A stretch of 64,000 nt of DNA from NCBI RefSeq assembly GCF_003006155.1, contig NZ_CP023559.1, positions 2,418,001 through 2,482,000 of the forward strand. The letters run 5' to 3'. This DNA is from Salinicola tamaricis. Its GTDB lineage: Bacteria; Pseudomonadota; Gammaproteobacteria; Pseudomonadales; Halomonadaceae. The translations under genes were made by a program, and so were the position numbers. Shown in pieces: positions 21,962-32,731 of the stretch. Positions within the stretch are counted from its first letter, which is position 1; each line of letters begins with the position of its first letter. The notes below the pieces were generated by a model. The model was not told the DNA's origin. It worked only from the letters and a program-made list of their open reading frames with translations, and ran no database searches.

Positions 21962-22628
21962 TTCTGCAGCCGGATCATCAGCGGTCGATACCCTGTGTCA
22001 CCATCAGATCCTGGGCCCGATTGAGCTCGCGGGTATCGCGATAGGGGCCGACCTGGACCCGGTGCCAGATCTGGTTGCCGTTGGCGCGCACGTCATGATC
22101 TTGGCCAGCAGGCCGAAATCCTTGAGCCGGTTGGCGAGCCGTTCGGCATCGGCGATATCGCGGAACGACGCCGCCTGCAGCATGTAGCTGCCGGTCGCGG
22201 CGGGCTGCTTGGTCTGGTTGGCGGCGTCGTCGGCGGCCGCCTCTGGCGGCCTTGGCGGTGGTCTCGGGAGTGTTGCTACTGCTGTTCGGCGCGATCACCT
22301 CGGTTTCCGGCAGTAGGGTATAGAACTCGAAGGTGGGCGTGGCCGGTTGGGCGCTGCCGGTGCCCGCCTTGCCGCTTTCGCTGCTGCCGCTGCTGGCCTG
22401 GCTGCTGCTCGACTGGCTGGCTGGCTTGGGTACCACCGCGGCCACCGGCTCCGGCGAGGTGTGGTCGAGATACTGCGACAGCGCGAAGCCGCCGATCAGG
22501 CCGGCGATCGCCCACAGCCAGCCGGGGATACCGCTGACCCCCTGGCTATTGCCTGAACTGCGCGCGCGGGCGCGGGTGGTCGCGCCCTTGGGCGCGGCAC
22601 GTGAGTTCTGCGCGGGGCGTTTGGCCAT
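21958..22628 (-). CDS. FtsN-like SPOR-domain cell division protein (about three frameshifts)
   Basis: A cytoplasmic basic N-terminus is followed by one membrane helix (GWLWAIAGLIGGFALSQYL), a Ser/Gly/Pro-rich linker, FEFYTLLPETEVIAP and a C-terminal SPOR domain that binds denuded peptidoglycan (YMLQAASFRDIADAERLANRL and WHRVQVGPYRDTRELNRAQ). This is the FtsN layout, and the position between argS and hslV is where ftsN lies in pseudomonads. Frameshifts near 22240, 22100 and 21980 are needed; the last restores LMIRLQN and ends the gene at TAA 21958-21960, inside the edge of the palindromic element. Confidence 0.82.
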
Positions 22629-22631
22629 CCT

Positions 22632-24320
22632 CTACATCTCCTCGGGAGCACTGACGCCGAGCAGCGCCAATCCATTGCTGATCACCTGGCGCGCGGCCAG
22701 ACCCAGAGCCAGACGCGCGTTGCGCAGCCCGGCATCGTCGACCATGACTTTCTGGGCGTTGTAGCAGGTGTGGAAATCGCTCGCCAGATCGATCAGATAC
22801 TGGGCGATCTGGTGAGGCTCGCGGGCCTCGGCGGCGCGCTCCACGGTATCCGGGTAGCGCGCCAGGCGGTTCATCAGCGCCTTCTCCTGTTCGGCGTCGA
22901 GACGCTCCAGGTTGGCCATGGCGGTGGCGTGGTCGAACGCCTGGCCATCGCGCTCTGCCTTGCGCAGCACGCTGCACACCCGGGCGTGGGCATACTGGAT
23001 GTAGTAGACCGGGTTGTCGTTGGTCTGCGAACGGGCCAGGTCGATATCGAAGGTGAGCTGCGAATCGGCGCGGCGCGCGCGCGCGAGGAAATAGCGCGTG
23101 GCGTCACGCCCGACCTCGTCGATCAGGTCGCGCAGGGTGACATAGCTGCCGGCGCGCTTGGAGAGCTTGACCTCGACCCCGGAGCGCGTCACCAGCACCA
23201 TCTGGTGCAGCACGTAGTCGGGCCAGCCCTGGGGGATGCCGACCTCGAGCGCCTGCAGTCCGGCGCGCACCCGGGTCACCGTGGAGTGGTGGTCGGCGCC
23301 CTGTTCGTCGATCACCCGGGTGAAGCCGCGCTGCCACTTGTTGTGGTGGTAGGCGACGTCGGGCACGAAGTAGGTGTAGCTGCCGTCGGACTTGCGCATC
23401 ACCCGGTCCTTGTCGTCACCGAAAGCGGTGGTGCGCAGCCACAGGGCGCCGTCGGCCTCATAGGTGTGGCCGTTGGCGATCAGTTGCTCGACCGTCTCCT
23501 CCACCCGGCCCTCGGCGTAGAGCGAGGATTCGAGGAAGTAGACGTCGAACTCGACCTCGAATGCCTTGAGATCGAGATCCTGCTCGCGGCGCAGATAGGC
23601 CACGGCGAAGGCGCGAATTGCCGCCTCGTCCTCGGGGTCGGCGGCAGCGGTCACCTCGCGGTCATCGTCGCGGTCACCGTCTAGCCGGCCAGGTAGGCCT
23701 TGGCCACGTCGGCGATATAGTCACCGCGATAGCCGTCCGCCGGCCACTCGGCATCCTCAGGGGTGAGGCCGTGGACGCGCGCCTTGACCGAGTGCATCAG
23801 GTTGTCGATCTGAGCCCCGGCGTCGTTGTAGTAGAACTCCGACGTGACATCGTAACCGGTGGCCTCGAGCAGACGGCTCAAGCAGTCGCCGATCGCCGCG
23901 CCGCGGCCGTGGCCGACGTGCAGCGGGCCGGTGGGGTTGGCCGAGACGAACTCCACCTGGACCTTCTCGCCGGCGCCCTTGAGGCTGCGACCGAAGGTGT
24001 CGGGCATCGAGGATGGCGCTGACCACGCCGGCGATGGCGTCGGTGGCGGCGAAGAAGTTGATGAACCCGGGCCCGGCGATCTCCACCTGACGCACGGCGT
24101 CGCTCGACGGCAGCGCCGCGACCAGCTTGTCGGCCAGCTCGCGTGGCTTGAGGCCGGCCGGCTTGGCCAGCACCAGGGCGAGGTTGGTGGCATAGTCGCC
24201 GTGGGCCTTGTCGCGGGCCGGGTCGACCTTGATCGTCGGACTGACGTCGGCCGGCAGCTCGCCGCGCTGTTTGAGTGCCGCGACGGCGTCGTCGAGCAGT
24301 TGGATGATCGTCTCTTTCAT
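22632..24320 (-). CDS. argS: Arginyl-tRNA synthetase (two frameshifts)
   Basis: Class I synthetase charging tRNA-Arg. It starts [20 protein letters not shown] and has the add-1 domain, the HIGH motif as HVGHG within [18 protein letters not shown], a KMSKS-equivalent [15 protein letters not shown] and the C-terminal anticodon-binding domain ending LGVSAPEEM. Frameshifts near 24005 and 23685 must be closed. The reconstructed length is about 562 residues, normal for the family. As an essential single-copy gene, its breaks argue for sequence error. It ends 3 bases before the ftsN-like gene. Confidence 0.93.
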
Positions 24321-24470
24321 GGCCTGCTTCGTAGTCGTGGGGCCTGTCGCCCGGGGCATGGTCACCCGAGCTTGGCGCGGGTAAAAGGCCGCCATTATCG
24401 ATGATTGCGCACGGGCTTTAAACCCTGATGCGCCGGCCATCGGCGAGATGTCGGGTGAATGCGGGCGCGT

Positions 24471-26716
24471 TCAGCTCAGGCTCATCGGGTCGACGTCCAG
24501 CGACCAGCGCACCCGGCGCGAGGTTTCCTGCTCCAGCCGCGCGACCAGCCAGGCGGCGGCCTCGTGCAGCGCGCTGCGGCGCTCGGCGCTCAGCATCAGC
24601 TGGACATGGTAGCGGTTCTGGCGCCGCTCCATGGGCGCCGGCACCGGGCCCAGGGCGTGCACCGGCGAGCCGCGCGCGGCCAGCCACTCGCGCAGCGCCT
24701 CGCCGGCGGCCTCGGCGGTGGCCTGGGCGTCGGCCTCCTTGACCGCCTCGAAGCGCGCCAGCGCCAGATGACGATAGGGCGGCAGCGCGGCCAGACGGCG
24801 CTCCTCCAGCAGCTGGTAGGCGAGGGCGTCGTAGCCGATGTCTGCCAGCAGGCGAAGGTTGGGTCGCCGGATGCAGCGTCTGCACCAGCACGCGGCCGGG
24901 GCGCTCGGCGCGGCCGGCGCGGCCGGCGACCTGGATCAGCAACTGGGCGCTCTGCTCCAGGGCGCGGAAATCGCTGGCGTAGAGCCCGGCATCGGCGTTG
25001 ACCACCACCACCAGGGTGACATGCGGCAGATGGTGGCCCTTGGCCAGCATCTGGGTGCCGACCAGCAGGCTCGGCTCGCCGCGTCGGATCTCGCCGAGCA
25101 CCTGATCGAGCGCCTCCTTGCGCCGGGTGCTGTCGCGATCGATGCGATAGATCGGCGTCTTGGGAAATAGCGTCGCCAGCGTCTCCTCGGTGCGCTCGGT
25201 ACCGGCGCCCAGGGGGCGCAGGTCGGCGCTGCCGCAGCTAGGGCAGGCGTCCGGCTGCGGCTGCTGGTGCTCGCAGTGGTGGCACACCAGGCGTGGCGGC
25301 TGGCGGTGCAGGGTAAGGCGCGAATCGCAGTGGCTGCATTCGGCGATCCAGCCGCATTGGTGGCAGGCCAGCGAGGGCGAGAAGCCGCGCCGATTGATGA
25401 ACACCAGCACCTGCCCTTCCGCCGCCAGGGCCTGGCGGATCGCCTCGATCGTCGGCGGAATCAGCCCGCCCTGGCGCACGCGGCCGCGCAGGTCGGTCAG
25501 CTCCAGCCGCGCCGGGGCGTGGCGGCTGGCGCGGGTGGTCAGACGCAAATGGCGGTAGCGCCCGCTGCGCGCCTGGGCCAGGCTTTCGAGCGACGGCGTG
25601 GCGCTGCCCAGCAGGATCGGGATGCCCTCGCGGTGGGCGCGGGCGATGGCCAGATCGCGGGCGTGATAGCGCAGGCCATCCTGCTGCTTGAACGAGCCGT
25701 CGTGCTCCTCGTCGACGATGATCGCGCCGGGCCGCGCCAGCGGGGTGAAGATCGCCGAGCGGGTGCCGATGACCACTGGTGCCCGGCCGCTGCGCGCGGC
25801 CTCCCAGGCGTCTAGGCGCTCGAGGTCGGTGAGCCCGGAGTGCAGCGCCACTACCGGCACCCGGAAGCGCTTGCGAAAGCGCGCCAGAGTCTGCGGGGTA
25901 AGGCCGATCTCCGGCACCAGCACCAGCGCCTGCTTGCCCTGGCCGAGCACGGCTTCGATCAACTGCAGATAGACCTCGGTCTTGCCGCTACCGGTGACGC
26001 CGTGGAGCAGACAGGGGTGGTAGCGATCGAGCCCCTCGTGCAGTGCCGCCAGCGCCGCCGCCTGCTCGCGGTTGAGGGTCAGTGCCGGAGTCGCCAGCAG
26101 CGGCCCGGATGGCGCCGCCGATGCGGTCAGCGGCTCCGTGGCAGCTGACCAGGCCGCGTCGGGCCAGGCCCTGGAGCTGGGCGCGGGTGAAGCCCTGGGC
26201 GCTGACCGCGCTGGTGACCAGGCCGTGGCGATGCTGGGCGAGCAAGGTGACCAGCTCGCGCTGGCGCGGCGCGCGGCCGAGCTGTTCCAGCGCCGTCGCC
26301 TCCGCAGTCTCCAGACGCCAGCGTTCGCGGGTGCGCGCTTCCAGCGGGCGGCCCTGGCGCAGGGGCCCCGGCAGGGCGTTGTGCAGGGTGTCGCCCAGCG
26401 CATGCTGGTAGTAGCGCGCGGTGAATTCGCACAGCCACAGCCAGTCCGCCGGCAGCGGTTCGGCATCGAGGCAGGCGACGATCGGCTTGAGCTGGGCCGG
26501 CGACAGGTCGCTCTCGTCGGCGCAAGCGATGACGATGCCCACCAGCTCGCGACGCCCGAAGGGGACCTTGAATCGGATGCCCGCGCGCCAGCCGCCCGCC
26601 GGCGGGGCACCGGCGGGGCGGTAGTCGAACAGTCGGCGCAGCGGGGTGGGTACGGCGACCCGCAGCACGCGCGCCTGCGTGGCCGGCGCTACGGCGTCGG
26701 GCTTGAAATCTGCCAA
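24471..26716 (-). CDS. priA: Primosomal replication restart helicase PriA (two frameshifts)
   Basis: PriA is the 3'-to-5' helicase that reloads the replisome at stalled forks. It has the N-terminal DNA-binding domain (RVAVPTPLRRLFDYRP), Walker A GVTGSGKTEVYL, the DEEH box (VDEEHDGSFKQ), the zinc-binding cysteine region (CHQCGWIAECSHC ... CPSCGSADL) and VQTLHP-type C-terminal motifs. Frameshifts near 26130 and 24860 are required. The best start is TTG 26716, which directly follows GGAGG and gives LADFKPDAV. It is divergent from rpmE, as in related genomes. Confidence 0.93.
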
Positions 26717-26745
26717 TTGGCCTCCATTCAGAACAGTGCTAGAAT
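26717..26745 (+). promoter_or_regulatory. Candidate sigma-70 promoter for rpmE
   Basis: TTGGCC (26717-26722) and TAGAAT (26740-26745) are separated by 17 bp, with an extended -10 TG at 26737-26738. It starts immediately at the priA start codon on the other strand and would give a leader of about 175 bases. Confidence 0.4.
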
Positions 26746-26926
26746 GCTGCGCCTTCCGACGTAGGGTGCGTCTTTTATCCGAGGTGGCGCCGCCGGGCAA
26801 GTCCGGTGCCGCGAGACTTCGGGATTCCAGGCGTTCCGGTCGCGCGGGAGTCAACCGCTAATCCCTATCCGTGTACGGTGCCTGGCAAACGATCAGGTGG
26901 CGGTACACTGCCAGCGAGGCTTCACG

Positions 26927-27142
26927 ATGAAACAGGCTATTCACCCCGAATACAAGAAGGTCACCGCGACGTGTTCCTGCGGTGCGACCCATAGCGTCGG
27001 TACCACGGCGAGCGAAGATTTCCATATCGACGTCTGCTCCCAGTGCCACCCGTTCTACACCGGCAAGCAGAAGCAGGCGACCACCGGTGGTCGCGTCGAG
27101 CGCTTCAACAAGCGCTTCGGTGCTGCCGTACGTCGCGGCTGA
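26927..27142 (+). CDS. rpmE: 50S ribosomal protein L31
   Basis: L31 bridges the ribosomal subunits. The product is 71 residues, beginning [19 protein letters not shown], with the zinc-binding cysteines of the C+ form (CSC and CSQC). It has the FYTGKQK and [10 protein letters not shown] signatures. GAGG precedes the start. The zinc-binding type is exchanged for a zinc-free paralogue under zinc limitation in many bacteria; no paralogue is in this window. A terminator follows. Confidence 0.97.
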   Translation: MKQAIHPEYKKVTATCSCGATHSVGTTASEDFHIDVCSQCHPFYTGKQKQATTGGRVERFNKRFGAAVRRG

Positions 27143-27200
27143 ACGACGTCCCGCCGGGCGTTCGCGCTCGGCCCGGTCGTTGAGCGACAACGTCGCTGAC

Positions 27201-27241
27201 CGACAACGATGCCCCGGCCCTGGCCGGGGCATTGTCGTTTT
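27201..27241 (+). terminator. Terminator of rpmE
   Basis: A stem based on TGCCCCGG/CCGGGGCA, extended by partly paired ACAACGA/TTGTCGT arms, is followed by TTTT at 27238-27241. It lies about 60 bases after the rpmE stop. Confidence 0.75.
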
Positions 27242-27291
27242 GGCCCTCTTGTTTTCCTGGCCCTCTTGTTTCCCTGGCTCTCCCGTCTTGT
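27241..27291. repeat. 17-bp tandem repeats after the rpmE terminator
   Basis: TGGCCCTCTTGTTTTCC (27241-27257) is followed by TGGCCCTCTTGTTTCCC and a degenerate third unit starting TGGCTCTCC at 27275. Confidence 0.75.
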
Positions 27292-27648
27292 CCGGCGCGA
27301 CTCGCACCCGGCTCTGTTCGTGCCCGGCTCGACCCACCTCTCTTCGCGGGCGCTTTTCTCGCTTGTTGTCTTCTCGCCTCCCGGCTCCCAGCTCTCTTCT
27401 TCCCTCCTTCTGGGCAGCTTCCTCTGCTGGTGCCAGCTCTGCGATACGCAGTAGCCGAGATGCGTGCGCGTCTTGATAAGGGATGCTCTATGGCTGGTTG
27501 GTTAGATATAAGTTGCAGCAAATGGCTGCGATATGAGCCAAAAAGGTATTCAATGGTCGCCAAGCTCCATCAATGTGTTCGCGTTGTCCGGGGCGGGGTT
27601 TTCCGTTAGGCTGGCGCCACCCAATGACCTGGATACGAGAAAAAGCCC

Positions 27649-28913
27649 ATGAGTGACGACAAGCGCCAGGCTGCGCTCGACTACCACGCCAAGCCTTTTC
27701 CGGGGAAGCTCTCGTCGAGCTGACCAAGCCGACGCAGACCGCCAAGCATCTGGCGCTGGCCTATAGCCCGGGGGTGGCCGAGCCGTGTCGCGAGATCGCC
27801 GCCAACCCCGAGGACGCCTATCTCTATACCGGCAAGGGCAACCTGGTCGCCGTGGTGTCCGACGGCAGCGCCATTCTGGGGGGCAATCTGGGGCCGCTGG
27901 CGAGCAAGCCGGTGATGGAAGGCAAGGGCGTGCTGTTCAAGCGCTTTGCCGGCATCAACTCGGTGGATATCGAGGTCGAGGCGGATTCCCCCCAGGAGTT
28001 CATCGATACCGTCGCCAACATCGCGCTGAGCTGGGGCGGGATCAATCTCGAGGACATCAAGGCGCCGGAGTGCTTCGAGATCGAAGCCGCGCTCAAGGCG
28101 CGCTGCAACATTCCGGTGTTCCACGATGACCAGCACGGTACCGCCATCGTCACCGCGGCGGGGCTGCTCAATGCCCTCGACATCGCCGGCAAGACCCTGG
28201 ACGCGGCGCGTATCGTGTGCCTCGGCGCCGGTTCGGCGGCGATCGCCTGCATGAAGCTGCTGCTGGAGTGCGGTGCCCGCGCCGAGAACATCTACATGCT
28301 CGACCGCAAGGGCGTGATCCATGCCGGACGTGACGATCTCAACGCCTACAAGGCGCAGTTCGCTACCCCGACCGATCGCCGCACCCTGGATGACGCCATC
28401 GAGGGGGCGGACGTCTTCGTCGGGCTCTCCGGCCCCAACCTGCTCAACGCCGAGCAGCTCAGCCGAATGGCCGCCGATCCGGTGGTGTTCGCCTGCTCCA
28501 ACCCGGACCCGGAGATCCACCCGGATCTGGCGCGCCAGACCCGCAGCGATGTGATCATGGGGACAGGGCGTTCCGACTACCCCAACCAGGTCAACAATGT
28601 CCTCGGCTTCCCGTTCATCTTCCGTGGTGCACTCGATGTGCGCGCCACCACGATCAACGAGGCGATGAAGATCGCCGCGGTGCATGCGCTCAAGGATCTG
28701 GCGCGGGAGCCGGTGACCCAGGAGGTACTCGACGCCTACGAGCTCGACGCGCTCTCCTTCGGCCGGGGTTACATCATCCCCACGCCGGTGGACTCGCGCC
28801 TGCTCGAACGCATCCCGGCCGCCGTGGCTCAGGCGGCGATCGACAGCGGCGTGGCGTGCAAGCCTTATCCGGCGCATTATCCGCTGAAGAGCGTCAAGGA
28901 TATCTACGGTTGA
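27649..28913 (+). CDS. maeB: Malic enzyme, short bacterial form (one frameshift)
   Basis: Malic enzyme decarboxylates malate to pyruvate with reduction of NAD(P). After a short N-terminus (MSDDKRQAALDYHAKPFPGK), family blocks are LAYSPGVAEPC, GNLGPLASKPVMEGKGVLFK, CNIPVFHDDQHGTAIV with the catalytic and metal ligands, the dinucleotide site VCLGAGSAAIAC, and ACSNPDPEI. A base is missing near 27712 (GKL-LVELTKP). At about 421 residues it lacks the phosphotransacetylase-like C-terminal domain of long MaeB. Cofactor preference cannot be told. A terminator follows at 28953. Confidence 0.92.
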
Positions 28914-28952
28914 GCGATTGAACGCGACCGCCGTAGCATTCTGAATCACACG

Positions 28953-28982
28953 ACTGCCGCCCTTCGGGCGGCAGTTGCGTTT
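28953..28982 (+). terminator. Terminator of maeB
   Basis: A perfect 10-bp stem ACTGCCGCCC/GGGCGGCAGT with a TTC loop (28953-28975), followed by a T-rich run. Confidence 0.7.
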
Positions 28983-29005
28983 GCGGCATTCGCCTACTGG
29001 CTATC

Positions 29006-29050
29006 ACTCACCAGCTATGCACTCACCAGCTATGCACTCACCAGCTATAC
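29006..29050. repeat. Three 15-bp tandem repeats spanning the stop of the DUF481 gene
   Basis: ACTCACCAGCTATGC is repeated at 29006-29020, 29021-29035 and 29036-29050 (last unit with one change). On the coding strand each unit contains AGC TGG TGA, so the final Ser-Trp-stop of the outer-membrane protein is present three times in frame. Confidence 0.9.
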
Positions 29051-29790
29051 AACAGCGACACCGAGGTGGTGGTGTCGGTGCGGGCGTCGGCATCCGGCGG
29101 TGGATGGGTGTTGCTCTTGACGTCGTAGGCGACACGCAGCGCCAGGTGGGAGTTGAGCTGGGATGTGATGGTCGAGAGCGAACGCGTGGTCACGCTGATA
29201 TGGGTCGCTTCCACCGACATCTCCTGGTCGAAGGAGATGTCCTCGCTGAAGTTGTAGGTGTAGTCGAGCGCCGAGTAGGCCAGCGGCAGGTCGTCGCTGG
29301 CCTTGCGCTTGTCGGCGTAGTCGTCGTGGCGATAGCCGGGGCCGACTTCGGCGGAGAGGGTGTGGGTGGGGCCGTTGAGCAGCTGGCGCCCGTAGCCGCC
29401 GATGGTGGTGAACTGCCAGGCGTAGCCGCTGAAACGGTCGCGCTCCCAGCGGGCGAAGCCGAACAGATAGTTGTCGTCGCTCAGCTCGTAGCGCTCGCGT
29501 CCGGCGACCAGATACTGCTCGCTGGTGGTGTTTTCATTGTCCTGCACACTGCGCGTCTCGGCGCGAAACGTGTGGGTGAAACGCCCGGTCAGCCAGGTCA
29601 GGCGCCCCTTGGCCAGCAGTGTCTGGGTATTGCTGTTGCCGGTCAGGCGGGTATAGCCGAGTTCCGCGCTGCCGCTGAAGTTGGGCGTGTCGTCATCGGG
29701 CGCCGGCGGCGCGTAGAACAGATCGGCGGACGCGCTCGAGGCCAGCAGGCAGGTGGCTAGCAGCAGCCAGCGGCAGCGTGGCAGGGGCAT
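29038..29790 (-). CDS. DUF481 outer-membrane beta-barrel protein
   Basis: The product is 250 residues: a signal peptide (CRWLLLATCLLASSASA), then a DUF481 barrel (FSGSAELGYTRLTGNSNTQTL, FTHTFRAETRSVQDNE, YLFGFARWERDRFSGY, PGYRHDDYADKRK) and a C-terminal tryptophan typical of outer-membrane strands (SVSLLYSW). DUF481 proteins are salt- or alkali-induced porin-like proteins of unclear substrate. The start at 29790 is chosen because it follows GGGAGA and begins the signal peptide; the frame is open further upstream. Confidence 0.85.
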   Translation of the reverse strand: MPLPRCRWLLLATCLLASSASADLFYAPPAPDDDTPNFSGSAELGYTRLTGNSNTQTLLAKGRLTWLTGRFTHTFRAETRSVQDNENTTSEQYLVAGRERYELSDDNYLFGFARWERDRFSGYAWQFTTIGGYGRQLLNGPTHTLSAEVGPGYRHDDYADKRKASDDLPLAYSALDYTYNFSEDISFDQEMSVEATHISVTTRSLSTITSQLNSHLALRVAYDVKSNTHPPPDADARTDTTTSVSLLYSW

Positions 29791-29830
29791 GACATCTCTC
29801 CCGGCATGGGGGCGACGAACGGTGGCACTG

Positions 29831-29861
29831 AAAACGGCCCTCGGGCCCGACCCGAGGGCCG
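29831..29861 (-). terminator. Terminator of mrcA
   Basis: A perfect 11-bp stem CGGCCCTCGGG/CCCGAGGGCCG with a 5-base loop. On the minus strand it is followed by TTTT, 58 bases after the mrcA stop. Confidence 0.88.
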
Positions 29862-29918
29862 CCACGACGGGCGTGGCGGGGCCTGCGGCGGGGCGGCAGG
29901 CACGCCGCCCGAGGCGCT

Positions 29919-32440
29919 TCAGAAGATCGCCTCGTAGGTGCCGGTGCCCTGGGAGCCACTCTGGTCTTCCAGCTCCGGCTTGATACCGCGGGGCTGGTAG
30001 TCGGGTACGTTCTGCTTGCGGAAGATCTCGTTGATGCCGCCGGGCTGGTCGTCGTGCAGGCGCTTGCCGGTATCGGGGTCGATGCGCACGCTGACGATAT
30101 CCGCCGGCGCTTCGGGGATCACCTGCGGGGTGCCCTTGAGCGCCGGGCCCATGAACGCCTTCCAGATCGGCAGGGCGGCCTGGGCGCCGTACTCGGCGGT
30201 GGTCGAGTTGTCATCCTTGCCCACCCAGACGGTGGTCACCAGCGAGTTGTTGAAGCCGGAGAACCAGGCGTCGCGCTGATCGTTGGTGGTGCCGGTCTTG
30301 CCCACGATGTCGGCGCGATTGAGCGACAGCGCGCCGCGTCCGGTGCCTTTCTCGATCACGTCGCGCAGGATACTGCGCAGGATATAGAGTGCATCCGGCT
30401 CGACCACCCGGGGGGCGATGCGACGCGGTTCGCCGTCGACCTCGGTCTGGGTGGCGTCGGCGGCACAGTCGCGGCAGGCGACCAGCGGGTTGGCCTCCTC
30501 GACCACGGTGTTGTGGCTGCCCTGGGTGATCTTGTCGATGTACCAGGGCGACACCTGGAAGCCACCGTTGGCCAGTACCGCGTAGGCGTTGGCGATCTCC
30601 AGCGGCGTCAGCGAGGCGCTGCCCAGCGCCAGTGACAGACCGTGGGGCAAACGGTCACGGGAGAAGCCAAAGCGTTCGAGGAAGTTGAGCGCGTTGTCGA
30701 GCCCCAGCGACTGCAGCACGCGGATCGTCACCAGGTTGCGTGAGGTGTAGAGGCCCACGCGCAGTCGGGTAGGACCGAGGAAGCGCTGCTCGGCATTCTC
30801 CGGACGCCAGTCGTCGGCGCCGAACTGCTCCATCACGATGGGGGCATCGTTGATGATGGTCGCCGCGGTCATGCCGCCCTCTTCCAGCGCGGCCAGATAG
30901 ACGAACGGCTTGAAGTTGGAGCCGACCTGGCGCTGGGCCTGGATGGCGCGGTTGAACTTGCTGGCGGAGAAACTGAAACCGCCCTGCAGCGCCTCGATCG
31001 CGCCGGTGTTGGGGTCGAGCACCACGATCGCGCCCTCGGCGCCCGGGCGCTGGCCCAGGCGCCAGTGATCGCCATCGCGCAGGATGCGTACCAGATCCCC
31101 GCGGCTGGCGATCGCCGCGGCATTGGCCGGCACGCCGCCACGCCACTTGGCGCTGTGATACTCCCGCGCCCACTTGAGGCCGTCCCAGTCGAGGGTAATT
31201 ACCTTACCGTCGGCATCGAGCACGCGCATCTGCTTGCCTTCGGTGGAGATCACGATGGCCGGCTGCAGCGGACCATAGGCGGGGGTGCGCTCGAGCACCT
31301 TGAGCCAGTTGCTGACGTCACCCTCGACCCCCTGGATCGTGGCCTGGCTGCTCTGAGCGGCCTGGCGTGCGGTCTGGATCACCTCGGGGGACTCCGACAG
31401 CTCCTCCTCCAGGCCCTTGCGCTCGGTTCGGTCCTGGGCTTCGACCAGGCTCGGCGGGACGTCCTTCTCCTCCGGCCCGCGCCAGCCGTGGCGGGTATCG
31501 TAGTCGATCAGCCCCTGCACCAGCGCATCACGGGCCTCGGTCTGCAGGCGGCTGTCGAGGGTGGTGGTGATGCGGATGTTGTCGGTATAGGCCTTGTCGC
31601 CGAAGCGCTCGACCGCGTAGCTGCGCGCCATCTCGGCGACGTAGGGGGCATCGACCTCGGTCTGGGCGATATGCCGGCTAGCGGTGATCGGTGCCTTGAC
31701 CGCTTCGTCGTAGGCGGCCTGGTCGATGAAGCCCAGCTCGCGCATGCGATAGAGGATCCAGTTACGCCGGATCAGCGCGCGCTCGGGGTTGGCCAGCGGG
31801 TTGAAGCTGGAGGGCGCCTTGGGCAGACCGGCGATCATCGCATACTGCGCCAGGGTCAGTTCGCCCAGGGGCTTGCCGTAATAGGTGTTGGCGGCGGCGG
31901 CGACACCGTAGGAGCGATTGCCCAGATAGATCTTGTTGACGTAGAGCTCGAGGATCTCGTCCTTGCTCAGAATCTGCTCCATCTGCAGCGCCAGCAGGAT
32001 CTCGCGAATCTTGCGGGTGAAGGTCTGATCGAGCGTGAGCAGGTAGTTACGCGCCACCTGCATGGTGATGGTACTGCCGCCGGACTGAATATCGCCGCTG
32101 GAGGCCAGCTCCACGGCGGCGCGCGCCAGCCCCTTGGGATCGACCCCGGGGTGGGTGAAGAAGCTGGCATCCTCGGCCGCCAGCAGGGCGTCGATCAGCG
32201 GCTTGGGAATCTGATCGAAGCTCACCGGCATGCGGCGCTCCTCGCCGTACTCGCCGATCAGCTTGCCATCCTCGGTATAGATGCGCAGCGGTGTCTGCAG
32301 TTCGTAGTTCTGCAGCTGGTGGACATCCGGCAGCCCCGGGGCGAAGTAGAGCGCGGCACCGACCACCGCCAGCAGGCGCCGGCGCCGAGCGAGAGCAGCA
32401 GCCAGAAGGCGGTGGACAGGAGTCGGGTAAAGAGCTTCAT
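29919..32440 (-). CDS. mrcA: Penicillin-binding protein 1A (one frameshift in the membrane anchor)
   Basis: Bifunctional peptidoglycan synthase. An N-terminal membrane anchor (MKLFTRLLSTAFWLLLSLGAG) is followed by a glycosyltransferase domain (AAEDASFFTHPGVDPKGLAR, GGSTITMQVARN, NKIYLGNRSYGV). An OB-like insert and the transpeptidase come next, with the SxxK serine in GSNFKPF, SRN and KTGTT. A frameshift near 32385 separates the anchor from the rest, so the start is placed at 32440. The reconstructed product has about 840 residues. It is divergent from pilM, the standard ponA-pilM arrangement. Confidence 0.94.
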
Positions 32441-32731
32441 GGGCAGAGTGCTATTCCTTGACGGAGGTCGGTGCGGCCGGTCGCGCGTCAGCCATCCCTG
32501 GCCTTGAGGATGTCGAACCAGCGGGCATTATATGGACGCGGCCGAATCGGGGCCAGTTTCCACCCCCTTCGGTTCCTGCAAGCAGCGCGCAATCTGTGTA
32601 ACGAAATGTCTCAAGTCGGCCGCCTACCCGCCGTTAAACGGGATTGGGATGATCACGTCCCCCACTTTCGCTGCCCGCTAATGGGTTGCCTGGCGAGGTC
32701 AGACAGTGTTGCCCCCGAAAAGGTCCCTGAA
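32441..32731. promoter_or_regulatory. Divergent mrcA/pilM promoter region
   Basis: The minus strand carries a perfect TATAAT at 32532-32527 about 90 bases upstream of mrcA, with only a weak -35. No equally clear promoter for pilM was seen on the plus strand; AAAAGG at 32719-32724 serves as its likely ribosome site. Confidence 0.4.

Larger units (their letters stand above)
27143..27648. other. Non-coding region between rpmE and maeB
   Basis: About 500 bases hold the rpmE terminator, then a strongly pyrimidine-rich plus strand (about 27240-27440) that begins with 17-bp tandem repeats, then AT-richer sequence before maeB. No protein gene or recognisable RNA was found. Confidence 0.55.

Noticed and set aside
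27681-28949. A 422-codon open frame antisense to maeB
   Set aside because: Same third-position shadow effect; no ribosome site or family motif, and malic enzyme motifs are plain on the other strand.
29006-29050. A short CRISPR-like repeat array
   Set aside because: The 15-bp units are directly adjacent with no spacers and overlap a coding end; no cas gene is present.
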